64,000 bases of DNA from an uncultured Candidatus Nitrosopumilus sp. (lineage in GTDB: Archaea > Thermoproteota > Nitrososphaeria > Nitrososphaerales > Nitrosopumilaceae): the NCBI GenBank assembly GCA_951812655.1, contig OX638319.1:372001-436000 (forward strand). Reading direction: 5' to 3'. A program made the position numbers and the translations under genes. Positions 23,017 to 32,099 of the stretch are shown piece by piece. The first letter of the stretch is position 1. Each line of letters starts with the position of its first letter. A model generated the notes under the pieces. That model worked only from the letters and a program-made list of their open reading frames with translations, had not been told where the DNA came from and made no database searches.

Positions 23017-25797
23017 ATGAAAAAATTTCTGGCAGTTTTATTATTCATATCATTCATGTCCATTCCGTTTGCATCTGCACATCCATTTACAGAGCAGACC
23101 ATACCAAGTGCATCAACCAATGCACCAGCTGGCACCACGGAAGTAATAGTGTTTTTTTCTGAACCAGTTGATATTGACTTCAGCGAAATCAAGGTTTTCG
23201 ATAGTAACGGTGACCAGATTGACAGCAAGGATACCAAATACTACGAAGATGAACTATCTCTCATTGTTTCAACACCCCCTTTAGATGATGGCATATACAC
23301 GACATCTGTTAAAGTGCTATCAAAGATTGACGGTCATTTGGTACCAAGTGCATTTTTGTTTGGAGTTGGAGATGTAGTAATCAAAGATAAGAATGCGGTG
23401 TCTGTAGAATCAGAAATCATATTTTACCCAGAAGCTGGTGCCAGATTTTTAGGCATTGCAGGTCAAACGATTGTTTTAGGATCGGTGATTGCATCACTGG
23501 TCATATGGGGAACTCAGAATAAACTACTCATCAAGAATGAATTAGAAGGGATAGAAGTTTTCCATCATGGAAAGTTTATGTCTATAACTGGGATTGGTTT
23601 GGTCTTAGTTTTTGTGTCAGACATACTCATGATTGCAATCCAAACCATCAGACTAGAAACATCTCCGTTGGATGTAATCCAGACTTACTTTGGAACAATT
23701 TGGCTTGCAAGGATGATCATCACAGTGATTTTGATAGGAATTTGGTTCGGCATGGACAAAAGAAAGACACTATCAAAGAATAGTCAGATTCCCATGCTTG
23801 TGGCGTCTTTGGTATTAATCTCAACAACAAGTCTGATAGGACATGGAGCGGCCAGTGGAGAAATGGGCGCATTGGCATTGGACTATATTCACAATCTAGT
23901 TGCGGCAATTTGGATTGGAGGAATAATCTATTTTGTATTCATTTTGCTTCCATCATTTTCCCAATTAAAAGAAATAAACAGAGAAAGGATGAGTCTTGTC
24001 CTCATTCCAAGATTTTCAATAGCATTCATAATTTCAATTGGCGTCGTAATCATTACAGGTCCAATTCTAATGTGGTTCATAGAGAGCGACGTCGGATTAA
24101 TTTCAGAATCAGTTTACGGTCAATTAATTATTCTCAAAATCATCATTGCATCAGTCATGATCGGGTTTGGAGGATTTGTTCAATTTAGAATTCAGAAAAA
24201 AGCAGAAAGAAATATCTCATCAGGAAAAATTTCAGTTCACAGAGATCTAAAAAGATCCCTAAAAGTTGATGCTGTTCTCGGAATAATCATTCTGGGAGTA
24301 GTTGCGCTGCTAACAAATGGAACGTTGCCAGCTGGAGAGATTCAGGACGTTAGTGCACAAGAAACCATATACGGATTTAAAACAATCGAGTTTACAGAAA
24401 ATAGCAAGGTAAGCATAGACATATCACCATTTTCTAGTGGTACGAATACAATCTTAGTAAAGGTGAGTGATTTTAACGGTGATCCTCTATACGATTCAAA
24501 TCAGATAAAAGTAAAAATGTCAAATCCATCAAAAAATATCTCCCCTATTGAAATTCCGATGAAACTTGTAAAACAAGAAGAAGACAAGCCAAAAGAATTT
24601 CAAGGAGAATTGACTTTTGGTTTCTCAGGAAAGTGGTTAGTAGAAATTGAATCACAGAGATCTGAAAATGCTAATGAATCGAAGATTTTGAACTTATTCG
24701 TAAAGCCACGATTGGCAGATATCCAAGCGCAAGTGATCGAATACGAACTGCCAGAGAGTTCCAAGCCATTATTCCCAATTTATGATGGAAAGAATTCCAT
24801 ATGGATTAGTGATGCATCATCCCCTAGGTTATGGGAATTTTCACTTGAAACGCAAGAATTCTCCTCGTACGTGTTTGATGGGCTTACAACAACATTTCTG
24901 ACAAAAGATAGCAAAGGAAACATTTGGTTTACAGATACGCCAAGAAATCAGATTGGATTTATCGATATAGAAAGTAAGGAGATAGTAACAAAGACCCTTC
25001 CTAAATTGGATCCAGTTATTTCAGACAACACCCCACTTTTTATCAAAGCGGATTTTGATGACAACATTTGGATTACAATTGTCAACAAGGGAATAATTCT
25101 CAAATACATGCCACAATATGATACATTCGAAGAAATACAATTGCCTGAAAGAGATGCTTTGCCCTTTGCCTTGACGGCTGATGAAGATGGCAAAATTTGG
25201 TATACAGCATCAGGAACCGGAAAGATTGGATACATAGATCCTCAAAATAACCAAGTAAACCAAATTTCGACAGAAACAGTACTGCAAGGTCCAGAGGCAC
25301 TTATTTTTGATGACGATGGGAACTTATGGATTGCTGAACATACAGGACTAGCAATTACTAAATTTAATCCAATTTTGGAAACATTTGACAGAGTTTCAGT
25401 GTATGATGATGAGGCGTTGCCTTTTGGTATGACATTTGACAGATATGAAAATATTTGGTTTGCACAACATACGGTAGATAGCATAGGAGTTTATGATCCT
25501 GACAATAAGGACTTGATCGAGGTACCGATTCCAACAGAAACATCATTTACACAATTTATGACATCTGATGGAAACAACAATGTATGGTTTGTTCAACAAC
25601 AAGCAAATAAAATTGGAACTGTAAAAATAACAGAAGTTCCAATAAACGTAGAACAAAATCAAGAATCAAATGATTACAAATTAAAGTACACTGAAATTGC
25701 ATCTCCGCTAATCGCGTTAGGGATAATTGCGGTCTCTCTGTTTTATGTTAAAAGTATACATGACAAAAGAAGAATAAATTCTCTGATTAGTTCTTAG
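23017..25797 (+). CDS. CopC-CopD-beta-propeller fusion protein
   Basis: A 926-aa protein. The signal peptide ends ASA, then CopC: the mature N-terminus HPFTEQTIP supplies the copper His, and DGHLVPSAFLFGVG is the second CopC motif. A CopD-type membrane region with about eight helices follows (about residues 145-435; includes GHGAASGEMGALALDYIHNL and GPILMWF). An extracellular beta-sandwich and a six-bladed Vgb/NHL propeller come next, with repeated IWFTD/IWYTA/LWIAEH blades (about 590-870), then a terminal helix. CopC/CopD take up or export copper; the propeller's job is unknown. The fusion is unusual. Confidence 0.88.
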   Translation: MKKFLAVLLFISFMSIPFASAHPFTEQTIPSASTNAPAGTTEVIVFFSEPVDIDFSEIKVFDSNGDQIDSKDTKYYEDELSLIVSTPPLDDGIYTTSVKVLSKIDGHLVPSAFLFGVGDVVIKDKNAVSVESEIIFYPEAGARFLGIAGQTIVLGSVIASLVIWGTQNKLLIKNELEGIEVFHHGKFMSITGIGLVLVFVSDILMIAIQTIRLETSPLDVIQTYFGTIWLARMIITVILIGIWFGMDKRKTLSKNSQIPMLVASLVLISTTSLIGHGAASGEMGALALDYIHNLVAAIWIGGIIYFVFILLPSFSQLKEINRERMSLVLIPRFSIAFIISIGVVIITGPILMWFIESDVGLISESVYGQLIILKIIIASVMIGFGGFVQFRIQKKAERNISSGKISVHRDLKRSLKVDAVLGIIILGVVALLTNGTLPAGEIQDVSAQETIYGFKTIEFTENSKVSIDISPFSSGTNTILVKVSDFNGDPLYDSNQIKVKMSNPSKNISPIEIPMKLVKQEEDKPKEFQGELTFGFSGKWLVEIESQRSENANESKILNLFVKPRLADIQAQVIEYELPESSKPLFPIYDGKNSIWISDASSPRLWEFSLETQEFSSYVFDGLTTTFLTKDSKGNIWFTDTPRNQIGFIDIESKEIVTKTLPKLDPVISDNTPLFIKADFDDNIWITIVNKGIILKYMPQYDTFEEIQLPERDALPFALTADEDGKIWYTASGTGKIGYIDPQNNQVNQISTETVLQGPEALIFDDDGNLWIAEHTGLAITKFNPILETFDRVSVYDDEALPFGMTFDRYENIWFAQHTVDSIGVYDPDNKDLIEVPIPTETSFTQFMTSDGNNNVWFVQQQANKIGTVKITEVPINVEQNQESNDYKLKYTEIASPLIALGIIAVSLFYVKSIHDKRRINSLISS

Positions 25798-25824
25798 ACA
25801 ACAACCAGGCAGACTTTATTCCCA

Positions 25825-25852
25825 TTGTTCTTGCAGACGGTCATTAGAACAA
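25825..25852. terminator. Inverted repeat in convergent intergenic region
   Basis: TTGTTCT and AGAACAA pair over a 14-nt loop between the convergent CopCD-fusion and PEFG-anchored genes. The placement fits a transcription end, but the stem is short. Nothing else was recognised in 25798-25973. Confidence 0.3.
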
Positions 25853-25973
25853 GAATTAGGACGTTTGACAGTTAAGAAGAATAAAAACCAGATATATCAG
25901 GAAATATTCAGGACATTTTTTGGTTATACGTAATGAACAATTCGATCACTAGTACAGTAAAGATAGTTACACT

Positions 25974-27332
25974 TTAGAAACTTAGGGAGTTTCTTTTAGT
26001 TACGAAAATAACACTCAGAATTGAAACTGAGAGTACAAGTAGTGTAATAGTACCAAATTCAGGTACAACGACAAGACTGAATTCAGTTTCTTGTCCAGTA
26101 TTTCGAATGTTTTCAAATTTAACAATTGTAGGACCTGTTTGATCCTCAGTGAACGTGTATTTTTCGAATTCTCCTCCAACTTGTGCTATACCAGACGTCC
26201 GGTGAATTTCCTCTCCATTTTGGATAAGCACGAAGGTGTAATCAGAACTTCTCATAGGATCATTGGTTCGCCCATCTCTAATGGTAAAGACAAAATTTGT
26301 GTCAACCCCGGGCTCTATTTCCATAGGATCCCACGACAGATTTACTTTAAAGTCCTCACTTTTTGTATACGCCTCTAGAGGGAAGGTGTTCTCAGTACTG
26401 GTAGACAGTTTGAATTTCATGTTGTCGGGAAGGGGCTCATCAGATTTTTTCATTTCATTTTTCAAATATCTCAAATGGTCTTGCAGCATGACTAGATGCA
26501 CCACCCTTTCATCATCTTCAGAATAATCATCAATTGAAACAGATGAGTTAAACAGCTCAATTCCATTCACATATGCTGAATAACTAGGAGTCAAGAATTC
26601 CGAAAAGTCCTTAGGGAAATGGGTCTCTACGTGGACCACAGACACGTGAGACATTTGCTTTTCACTCCAATCAAATGGCATTTCAAATGTCACCTGTTTT
26701 GCATTGGGGTCATAGTTGAAATTAGAAACAGAGTCAAAATATGACTTTGAGCGAAATTCCACATCATTGTTCTCAGCATCTTTTTGAACGAAGGAAACTG
26801 TCTCAATCAGACTAAGGTCTGCGTTGTAGACGGCAGAGTTTTCTATGATATTTGTCGGTTCATCAATAGTTCTTATCTCAATTTCAAAGTTATACAAGCC
26901 TCCTGACTCAAACAAAGGTCCCGTAATTTCTACAGGGGAAGATTCGGTCCCATGCCAGGCTCCAAGTAAGGAATCCTGCTCACCATGAATTACTATTTCA
27001 TCATCCTGCGTAGGATTCACTATAATCGGCAAAACTCCATCTTCGGCAAAGAAATAATTCCTAAATATCATTTCATCTTTGTAAAACAAGCCTACAAGAA
27101 AAGTTACATTTTTTGCATTTTCATCGGATTTATCCTCAGTTGCCGTTATGGTGATTTGGTCCTGATCATTTTCAAAATACATTGGCATCTCAACTGAAAT
27201 GGTCAATCTTTTTCCCTGAACGTCCACAGAGGAGATCGTGTCGATTCCAAATCCGTGCCCGTATACACTGCTAGCTGGAAATAGGACGATGACTGCCAAT
27301 GCCAAAATTCCAAGTTGTTTTTGCAATATCAT
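25974..27332 (-). CDS. Exported His-conserved family protein with PEFG anchor (paralogue 3)
   Basis: A 452-aa protein. The signal peptide ends VYG, giving a predicted mature start of HGFGIDTIS. It shares with the 16857 and 18667 proteins FEMPFDWSEKQMSHVSVVHVE followed by PKDF, a YVNGIEL segment and ERVVHLVML. Instead of WW repeats it ends VPEFGTITLLVLSVSIL plus basic residues, the PEFG-CTERM signal. The same ectodomain with a different C-terminus suggests both endings fix proteins to the cell surface. Its neighbour is the CopC-CopD fusion. The function is unknown; copper binding is a hypothesis. Confidence 0.82.
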   Translation of the reverse strand: MILQKQLGILALAVIVLFPASSVYGHGFGIDTISSVDVQGKRLTISVEMPMYFENDQDQITITATEDKSDENAKNVTFLVGLFYKDEMIFRNYFFAEDGVLPIIVNPTQDDEIVIHGEQDSLLGAWHGTESSPVEITGPLFESGGLYNFEIEIRTIDEPTNIIENSAVYNADLSLIETVSFVQKDAENNDVEFRSKSYFDSVSNFNYDPNAKQVTFEMPFDWSEKQMSHVSVVHVETHFPKDFSEFLTPSYSAYVNGIELFNSSVSIDDYSEDDERVVHLVMLQDHLRYLKNEMKKSDEPLPDNMKFKLSTSTENTFPLEAYTKSEDFKVNLSWDPMEIEPGVDTNFVFTIRDGRTNDPMRSSDYTFVLIQNGEEIHRTSGIAQVGGEFEKYTFTEDQTGPTIVKFENIRNTGQETEFSLVVVPEFGTITLLVLSVSILSVIFVTKRNSLSF

Positions 27333-27351
27333 CTTTTTAATTCCATTAGGT

Positions 27352-28062
27352 CTATTTCACTGTAAGTAGTTCTTCAACGTTTTTAATCAGATCATCCATA
27401 GTTGTAGCTTCCAATATCGGTTGAAGCTCATTTGGATCCTTTGCACCTATTGCAGATAGCGAATAGATGTAGTCAATTGTTGGTGTCTCAGTATTCAGAT
27501 AGTATTGTTCTAGAACGTGATCTAAAGAATGCGGGTCAACTACTTGAGGTAATGCCTGTTGCATGATTTTCTTTTTCCAAAGCTCAACCAGCTTTTGCCA
27601 TCTCTCAAACGATATATTTTCATCAATTTCAGGAATCATCTCCACCTCAGCTTGAATGTACATTTTTTCTTCGGTTCCAATCTTTTCATGTATGTCAGAG
27701 ATTTCCTGATGTCCTTCCATGGAAAGCGGATCGTAGTTGGTTGGTTGTGGAATTGACGACGGAATGATTTTCTTAATTTTAAACGAATTTCTTCCAAGGG
27801 TTTCAATGTTTAACTGCAATCCATTTAGATCAGCATCTTCACACTTAGAAATTTTGGCAATTGTTCCCACCATCTTGGGAGAATTCCAGCCGTTCACGGA
27901 ATTGTTTTCGTCAATCAAACAAACACCGAACTGACCGTCTCCAAGCATACAATCATCAACCAATTGTTTGTAACGAGGTTCGAAAACACGAAGAGGTAGT
28001 TCCTGTCTAGGAAACAATACCAGATCCAATGGAAAAATAGGTATAATTTTTGTCTCTGTCAA
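27352..28062 (-). CDS. LON substrate-binding domain protein
   Basis: A 236-aa protein beginning KIIPIFPLDLVLFPRQELPL and continuing with LRVFEPRYKQLVDDCM and FGVCLIDE, the N-terminal substrate-binding domain of Lon protease. A helical tail follows with SLSAIGAKDPNELQPILEA near the end. There is no ATPase or protease domain. Stand-alone LON-domain proteins are widespread; a role in protein recognition is presumed. It ends 19 bp before the start of the PEFG-anchored gene on the same strand. Confidence 0.88.
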   Translation of the reverse strand: MTETKIIPIFPLDLVLFPRQELPLRVFEPRYKQLVDDCMLGDGQFGVCLIDENNSVNGWNSPKMVGTIAKISKCEDADLNGLQLNIETLGRNSFKIKKIIPSSIPQPTNYDPLSMEGHQEISDIHEKIGTEEKMYIQAEVEMIPEIDENISFERWQKLVELWKKKIMQQALPQVVDPHSLDHVLEQYYLNTETPTIDYIYSLSAIGAKDPNELQPILEATTMDDLIKNVEELLTVK

Positions 28063-28114
28063 TCAATTTTGCTGAAACGTCTCTAGATATATGGAATACG
28101 GATTTTGATGAAAT

Positions 28115-29044
28115 TCAAAAGGCATTCTCATTGAGAGTCATGCCTAGTAATGCCGCACGTACATGTTTTCCATATTCAGCCTGTTCAAAGTATCGGGCAT
28201 TTTCTGTTTTATCCACGTCAGATGAAATTTCGTCTATTCTTGGAAGCGGATGTAAAATTATTGAATCTTCCTTCATTCGCTTTAACATGCCCAAACCTAC
28301 AACGTAACTCCCTTTGACTTTGAGATATTCTTCCTCATCAGGAAATCTTTCCTTTTGAATTCTTGTCACATAAAGTACGTCAAGCTCATCCAGACAGTCT
28401 TCAATGTCAGTTGTTTCAGAATAATCTAAATTCTTCTTTATCTCATACGTTGAATCAGATCTTATTCGTAAGGATTCGGGGGAAATCAGATGAACGTCGA
28501 CGTCATAATTTCCAAGTCCAGACAACAGCGAATAGACAGTTCTCCCATACTTTAGATCTCCCACAATTCCAATCTTCAGACCGTCAATCCTTTTCTTTTC
28601 TTTTTTCATGGTATACAAATCCTGTATTGCTTGAGTGGGATGTTCTTCTGTTCCGCTGCCCGCGTTGATTACTGGTTTTTTAGAAACCTCTGATGCAAAT
28701 CTACTAGAACCATCCAAAGTATGACGTAAAACGAGAACGTCAGAGTATATTGACATCATACGAACAGTGTCAGAAAGACTTTCTCCTTTTTGAGTGGATG
28801 ATGATGATACATCAGAAATTCCTAGCGATGTTCCTCCTACAGAGGCCATTGCAGAATCAAAGCTCAGACGAGTTCTAGTACTTGGCTCATAGAACAAATA
28901 TCCCAAAATTTTTCCTTTGCAAATTTCCCTTCTTTCAGAAGGATCCAACTGCATGATTTTGTCAGTGGAGGTAAAGATTTTCTCCAATTGTTCTTTGCTA
29001 AAATCTTTGATTGAAATAATATCTTTATTGAAGAACTCGTTCAT
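28115..29044 (-). CDS. pyrB: Aspartate carbamoyltransferase catalytic subunit
   Basis: A 309-aa enzyme of pyrimidine synthesis: carbamoyl phosphate + aspartate to carbamoyl-aspartate. The carbamoyl-phosphate loop STRTRLSF lies near residue 55, GTEEHPTQAIQDLYT near 130 and the aspartate-binding ILHPLPRIDEI near 265. Its length is normal. It is divergent from pyrI, its regulatory partner. TTTGTATAG (minus strand, about 29067-29075) is a good TATA box about 28 nt upstream of ATG 29044, so the message is probably leaderless. Confidence 0.97.
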   Translation of the reverse strand: MNEFFNKDIISIKDFSKEQLEKIFTSTDKIMQLDPSERREICKGKILGYLFYEPSTRTRLSFDSAMASVGGTSLGISDVSSSSTQKGESLSDTVRMMSIYSDVLVLRHTLDGSSRFASEVSKKPVINAGSGTEEHPTQAIQDLYTMKKEKKRIDGLKIGIVGDLKYGRTVYSLLSGLGNYDVDVHLISPESLRIRSDSTYEIKKNLDYSETTDIEDCLDELDVLYVTRIQKERFPDEEEYLKVKGSYVVGLGMLKRMKEDSIILHPLPRIDEISSDVDKTENARYFEQAEYGKHVRAALLGMTLNENAF

Positions 29045-29054
29045 TCTTTCAATA

Positions 29055-29074
29055 ATATATACTGGTGACTATAC
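29055..29074. promoter_or_regulatory. Interleaved divergent pyrB/pyrI promoters
   Basis: Only 41 bp separate the two start codons. ATATATAC at 29055-29062 is about 27 nt upstream of pyrI ATG 29086. TTTGTATAG on the minus strand near 29067-29075 is about 28 nt upstream of pyrB ATG 29044. Each TATA box therefore lies within the other gene's core promoter. Confidence 0.55.
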
Positions 29075-29085
29075 AAAGTATTCTG

Positions 29086-29547
29086 ATGGAACAGTCCGAC
29101 CTCATGGTTCGACGAATTAAAGAAGGGACTGTAATTGACCACATAGATGAGGGCAAAGGCCTCCAAGTACTAAATGCGTTACAAATTGACGGCAAAGACG
29201 GAAGTCTAATAACCATAGCACTGAATGTGCCAAGTGGCAAATTCAAGAAAAAAGACATCATAAAGGTTGAAAACAAGTTCCTAAAAGATGACGATACCAA
29301 CAAGCTAGCTGTTATGGCGCCAAAGGCTACAATCAACATGATAAAAGAATACAAGCTTGTTGAGAAGAGAAGAGTATCATTACCCAATGAGATAGATAGG
29401 ATTTTCAGATGCGCCAATCCGGACTGCATTACAAACAGCACTGAACACATTGAATCAGTGATGGACGTGATCAACAAGGAAGGAATGGTTCTAAAGTGCA
29501 GATACTGTGCAAGAGTTTTGGATGTAACCGAGCTAAAATATAATTAA
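29086..29547 (+). CDS. pyrI: Aspartate carbamoyltransferase regulatory subunit
   Basis: A 153-aa protein. The allosteric domain begins MVRRIKEGTVIDHI and carries the nucleotide-binding core; the zinc domain holds CANPDC near residue 112 and CRYCARVLD near 140, which bind the zinc contacting PyrB. It confers CTP/ATP control. I place the start at ATG 29086, which fits the TATA spacing; an in-frame ATG at 29104 would also start the domain. It is encoded divergently from pyrB rather than as the usual pyrBI pair. Confidence 0.95.
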   Translation: MEQSDLMVRRIKEGTVIDHIDEGKGLQVLNALQIDGKDGSLITIALNVPSGKFKKKDIIKVENKFLKDDDTNKLAVMAPKATINMIKEYKLVEKRRVSLPNEIDRIFRCANPDCITNSTEHIESVMDVINKEGMVLKCRYCARVLDVTELKYN

Positions 29548-29585
29548 ATAAAAAATTTAAAAATTTGAAAAATTCGTTGTTCGGA

Positions 29586-29888
29586 CTATTGTCCTAAGAT
29601 AATAAACATCATAACTATACCGTAGATTGCGATTGACTCGACCATACCTACGAAGATGAATACCTTTGATTGTAAAGCTGGGTTCTCACTAATGACTGCA
29701 AGACCGGCTGCACCTACTTGACCAAGACCTATTCCTGCTCCACCGGCTGCAATACCAAATGCTAAACCGGCACCTAAGAGTTTCATAGAGTCGCCACTAG
29801 ATGCACCATCTTCTGCATATGCAATTCCAGTTGATCCTAGAATCGAAATTGCTGATGCTGCCAAGAGTAACATGACGATAGTTTTCAT
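29586..29888 (-). CDS. atpK: A-type ATP synthase proteolipid subunit K (rotor ring)
   Basis: A 100-aa protein. A signal-peptide-like N-terminus (MLLLAASAISILGSTGIAYA) precedes two ring-forming helices: GAGLAFGIAAGGAGIGLG and VFIFVGMVESIAIYGIVM, with the ion-carrying Glu in GMVESIAIYG. The mature protein is a single hairpin. TTTAAATATG about 26 nt upstream of ATG 29888 suggests that this gene, the last in the cluster, also has its own leaderless promoter. That fits the high copy number required for the ring. Confidence 0.95.
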   Translation of the reverse strand: MKTIVMLLLAASAISILGSTGIAYAEDGASSGDSMKLLGAGLAFGIAAGGAGIGLGQVGAAGLAVISENPALQSKVFIFVGMVESIAIYGIVMMFIILGQ

Positions 29889-29943
29889 TTACGAACTGGC
29901 TCCATGACTTCCATATTTAAATCATGTCGGGATAAAAGGACGA

Positions 29944-30075
29944 CTAAATCTGATCTAATGTTTTCTTTTTGAAAGAAGTTAGATCATCTTTTATGGATTC
30001 AACAAAATTTTCATAGTCTACATCCAAATCCTTCTTCGAGCTTTCAAGTAATTTTTTAATTTCTTCTTTTGCCAT
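29944..30075 (-). CDS. 43-aa charged helical protein inside the ATP synthase operon
   Basis: ATG 30075 to TAG 29944. It reads MAKEEIKKLLESSKKDLDVD, then a helix-friendly FVESIKDDLTSFKKKTLDQI. It starts two bases after the atpD stop and precedes atpK, all in the same direction. It has no membrane segment or Cys. The amphipathic, Lys/Asp/Glu-rich makeup suggests a single helix. It could be an accessory or assembly peptide of the ATP synthase, or a remnant of a stalk subunit. No homologous family was recognised. Confidence 0.6.
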   Translation of the reverse strand: MAKEEIKKLLESSKKDLDVDYENFVESIKDDLTSFKKKTLDQI

Positions 30076-30077
30076 TA

Positions 30078-30707
30078 TTATCTACTTTCCATCTTTGCCT
30101 TCACTTTTTTTAACTTTGCGAATTCCTCTCTTTCTCTCTCTTCAAGGGTTGAGAGAATAAACCGAATATTGTCTTTGTATTGCGGAATAATGACATTTTC
30201 TAGCGCGTTTAGCAACTTTTGCGTCTTTTCTAATGCTTTTGCAAGACTAAAAATTGAATTTTCATATTCTGCAGCTTTACAAATTTTTGGCATCAATTCC
30301 TTGATTTGTTTTGATGCCCTGTCAATTGAAGAGTTTGTATCCGCAAAACCATAAGGCATCGATTTTGTATCTTTTTCAGTCACTGTAAGTGCCGGAATTT
30401 TAACATCTACAACTCTTCTGACATGAACATCCACTTCCATTACAGGTGGCGTAGATTCTGCAACAGAGTCAACAGTATTGGTACCTAGTGCCAAATATGC
30501 CTCATTAACAGATTTGTAAATATCTTGCAAGGGATCCCAAATTCCACCTCTTGCTTTCGATGCTTCTTGAATCATCTCTTCAATATTTTTTAGGAGAACT
30601 TTACGCTTATCATCTAAAATTTGCTGAACCATAACAGCTATTTGTGTAGATTTTTTATATTTGAAAAGTTCAATTTTTGTTGCTGCAACATTTTGTCCAA
30701 ATGACAT
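30078..30707 (-). CDS. atpD: A-type ATP synthase subunit D (central shaft)
   Basis: A 209-aa coiled-coil protein forming the rotor shaft inside the A3B3 head. It shows the family N-terminus with ATKIELFKYKKSTQIAVMV and the C-terminal helix ALEKTQKLLNALENVIIPQY followed by EEREREEFAKLKKVKAKM. It lies 6 bp after atpB. Confidence 0.93.
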   Translation of the reverse strand: MSFGQNVAATKIELFKYKKSTQIAVMVQQILDDKRKVLLKNIEEMIQEASKARGGIWDPLQDIYKSVNEAYLALGTNTVDSVAESTPPVMEVDVHVRRVVDVKIPALTVTEKDTKSMPYGFADTNSSIDRASKQIKELMPKICKAAEYENSIFSLAKALEKTQKLLNALENVIIPQYKDNIRFILSTLEEREREEFAKLKKVKAKMESR

Positions 30708-30713
30708 ATTCTG

Positions 30714-32099
30714 TTACTCTTCCTTGTAATATTTTTCTACGTGCTTGTCTTTGATTTTAGTAATCTCATTCTTTGGTAATTTTGATACAATCTTCCACAT
30801 GAGAGCCAGCGTTTCTTCAATAGTTCTGTTCTCATCAGTAGCTTGCGTAAGGAATTCTTTTTCAAAAGTATCACCTAGCTCCAGGTATTTGAGATCAATT
30901 TCAGTTAATCCTGCTTTACCCACAATACCTGCTAGGGCTCTTACTTCTTGTGATCTAGAATATGCATCATAAACCTGGTTAGAAACTTCGCTGTGATCAT
31001 CCCTAGTACTTCCTTCACCAATTCCGTCTTTCATCAATCTACTAAGACTTGACAAAATATTGATTGGCGGATAAACTCCTTGTCTGAACAAATCTCTACC
31101 AACCACGATTTGCCCCTCAGTAATGTAACCAGTAAGATCAGGGATCGGATGTGTGATATCATCAGAGGGCATTGACAGAATTGGAACTTGTGTAACACTG
31201 CCTTTTCTCCCATTAAGTTTTCCTGCTCTTTCATAAAGTGTCGAAAGGTCAGTGTAAAGATAGCCAGGATATCCCTTTCTTCCGGGAACTTCTTCTCTTG
31301 CTGCACTAATCTCTCTTAATGCCTCTGCATAGTTTGTCATATCAGTAATTACAACTAGAACGTGCATTCCCAAATCGAATGCCAAATGTTCTGCAACGGT
31401 TAATGCCACACGAGGAGTAATGATTCTTTCAATTGCAGGATCATCTGCGGTGTTTAGGAATAGAACACTTCTTTTCAGTGCGCCAGATTCTTCAAGACTA
31501 CGTCTGAAATATTCTGCTTCACTGTATTGCACGCCGATTGCTGCAAAGACTACGGCAAAATCATCATCTGTACCAACAACACTTGCTTGTCTTGCAATTT
31601 GTGCTGCCAGAAGATTGTGAGACATACCAGAACCTGAAAAGATTGGAAGTTTTTGTCCCCTAACCAGAGTCATCAGCCCATCAATTACAGATACGCCTGT
31701 TTGGATGAAATCTTTTGGATATTCGCGTTGTTCAGGATTCATTGGTTCTCCGTTTATGTCTACAAATTTATCCGCAATTGGATCTGGAAGTCCGTCTTTT
31801 GGTCTTCCAAGCCCGTCAAACACTCTACCAAGTACCTCTTTAGATACAGGCATTTCCATAACTTTACCTACAAATTTTGCGTTGGTCCCAGAGATGGATA
31901 ATCCAGTCGTTCCCTCAAATACCTGGACAATTGCCTTTCCATTTCCTACTTCAAGAACCTTACCTAATCTTCTTTCGCCTTCAGTAGTTTCAACTTCAAC
32001 TAGCTCATCAAATGCTGCATTTTCTACATCATCTACAACAACTAGAGGACCTTTGATTTCTGCAATCTTACTGTATTGAACTCCGCCTTCTGCTGTCAA
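30714..32099 (-). CDS. atpB: A-type ATP synthase subunit B (non-catalytic)
   Basis: A 461-aa subunit of the A3B3 head. It has an N-terminal beta barrel ([19 protein letters not shown]), a degenerate nucleotide loop [20 protein letters not shown] in place of a Walker A motif, and the conserved [19 protein letters not shown] and [17 protein letters not shown]. It binds nucleotide without hydrolysing it. The ATG overlaps the end of atpA by 4 bp. Confidence 0.96.
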   Translation of the reverse strand: MTAEGGVQYSKIAEIKGPLVVVDDVENAAFDELVEVETTEGERRLGKVLEVGNGKAIVQVFEGTTGLSISGTNAKFVGKVMEMPVSKEVLGRVFDGLGRPKDGLPDPIADKFVDINGEPMNPEQREYPKDFIQTGVSVIDGLMTLVRGQKLPIFSGSGMSHNLLAAQIARQASVVGTDDDFAVVFAAIGVQYSEAEYFRRSLEESGALKRSVLFLNTADDPAIERIITPRVALTVAEHLAFDLGMHVLVVITDMTNYAEALREISAAREEVPGRKGYPGYLYTDLSTLYERAGKLNGRKGSVTQVPILSMPSDDITHPIPDLTGYITEGQIVVGRDLFRQGVYPPINILSSLSRLMKDGIGEGSTRDDHSEVSNQVYDAYSRSQEVRALAGIVGKAGLTEIDLKYLELGDTFEKEFLTQATDENRTIEETLALMWKIVSKLPKNEITKIKDKHVEKYYKEE

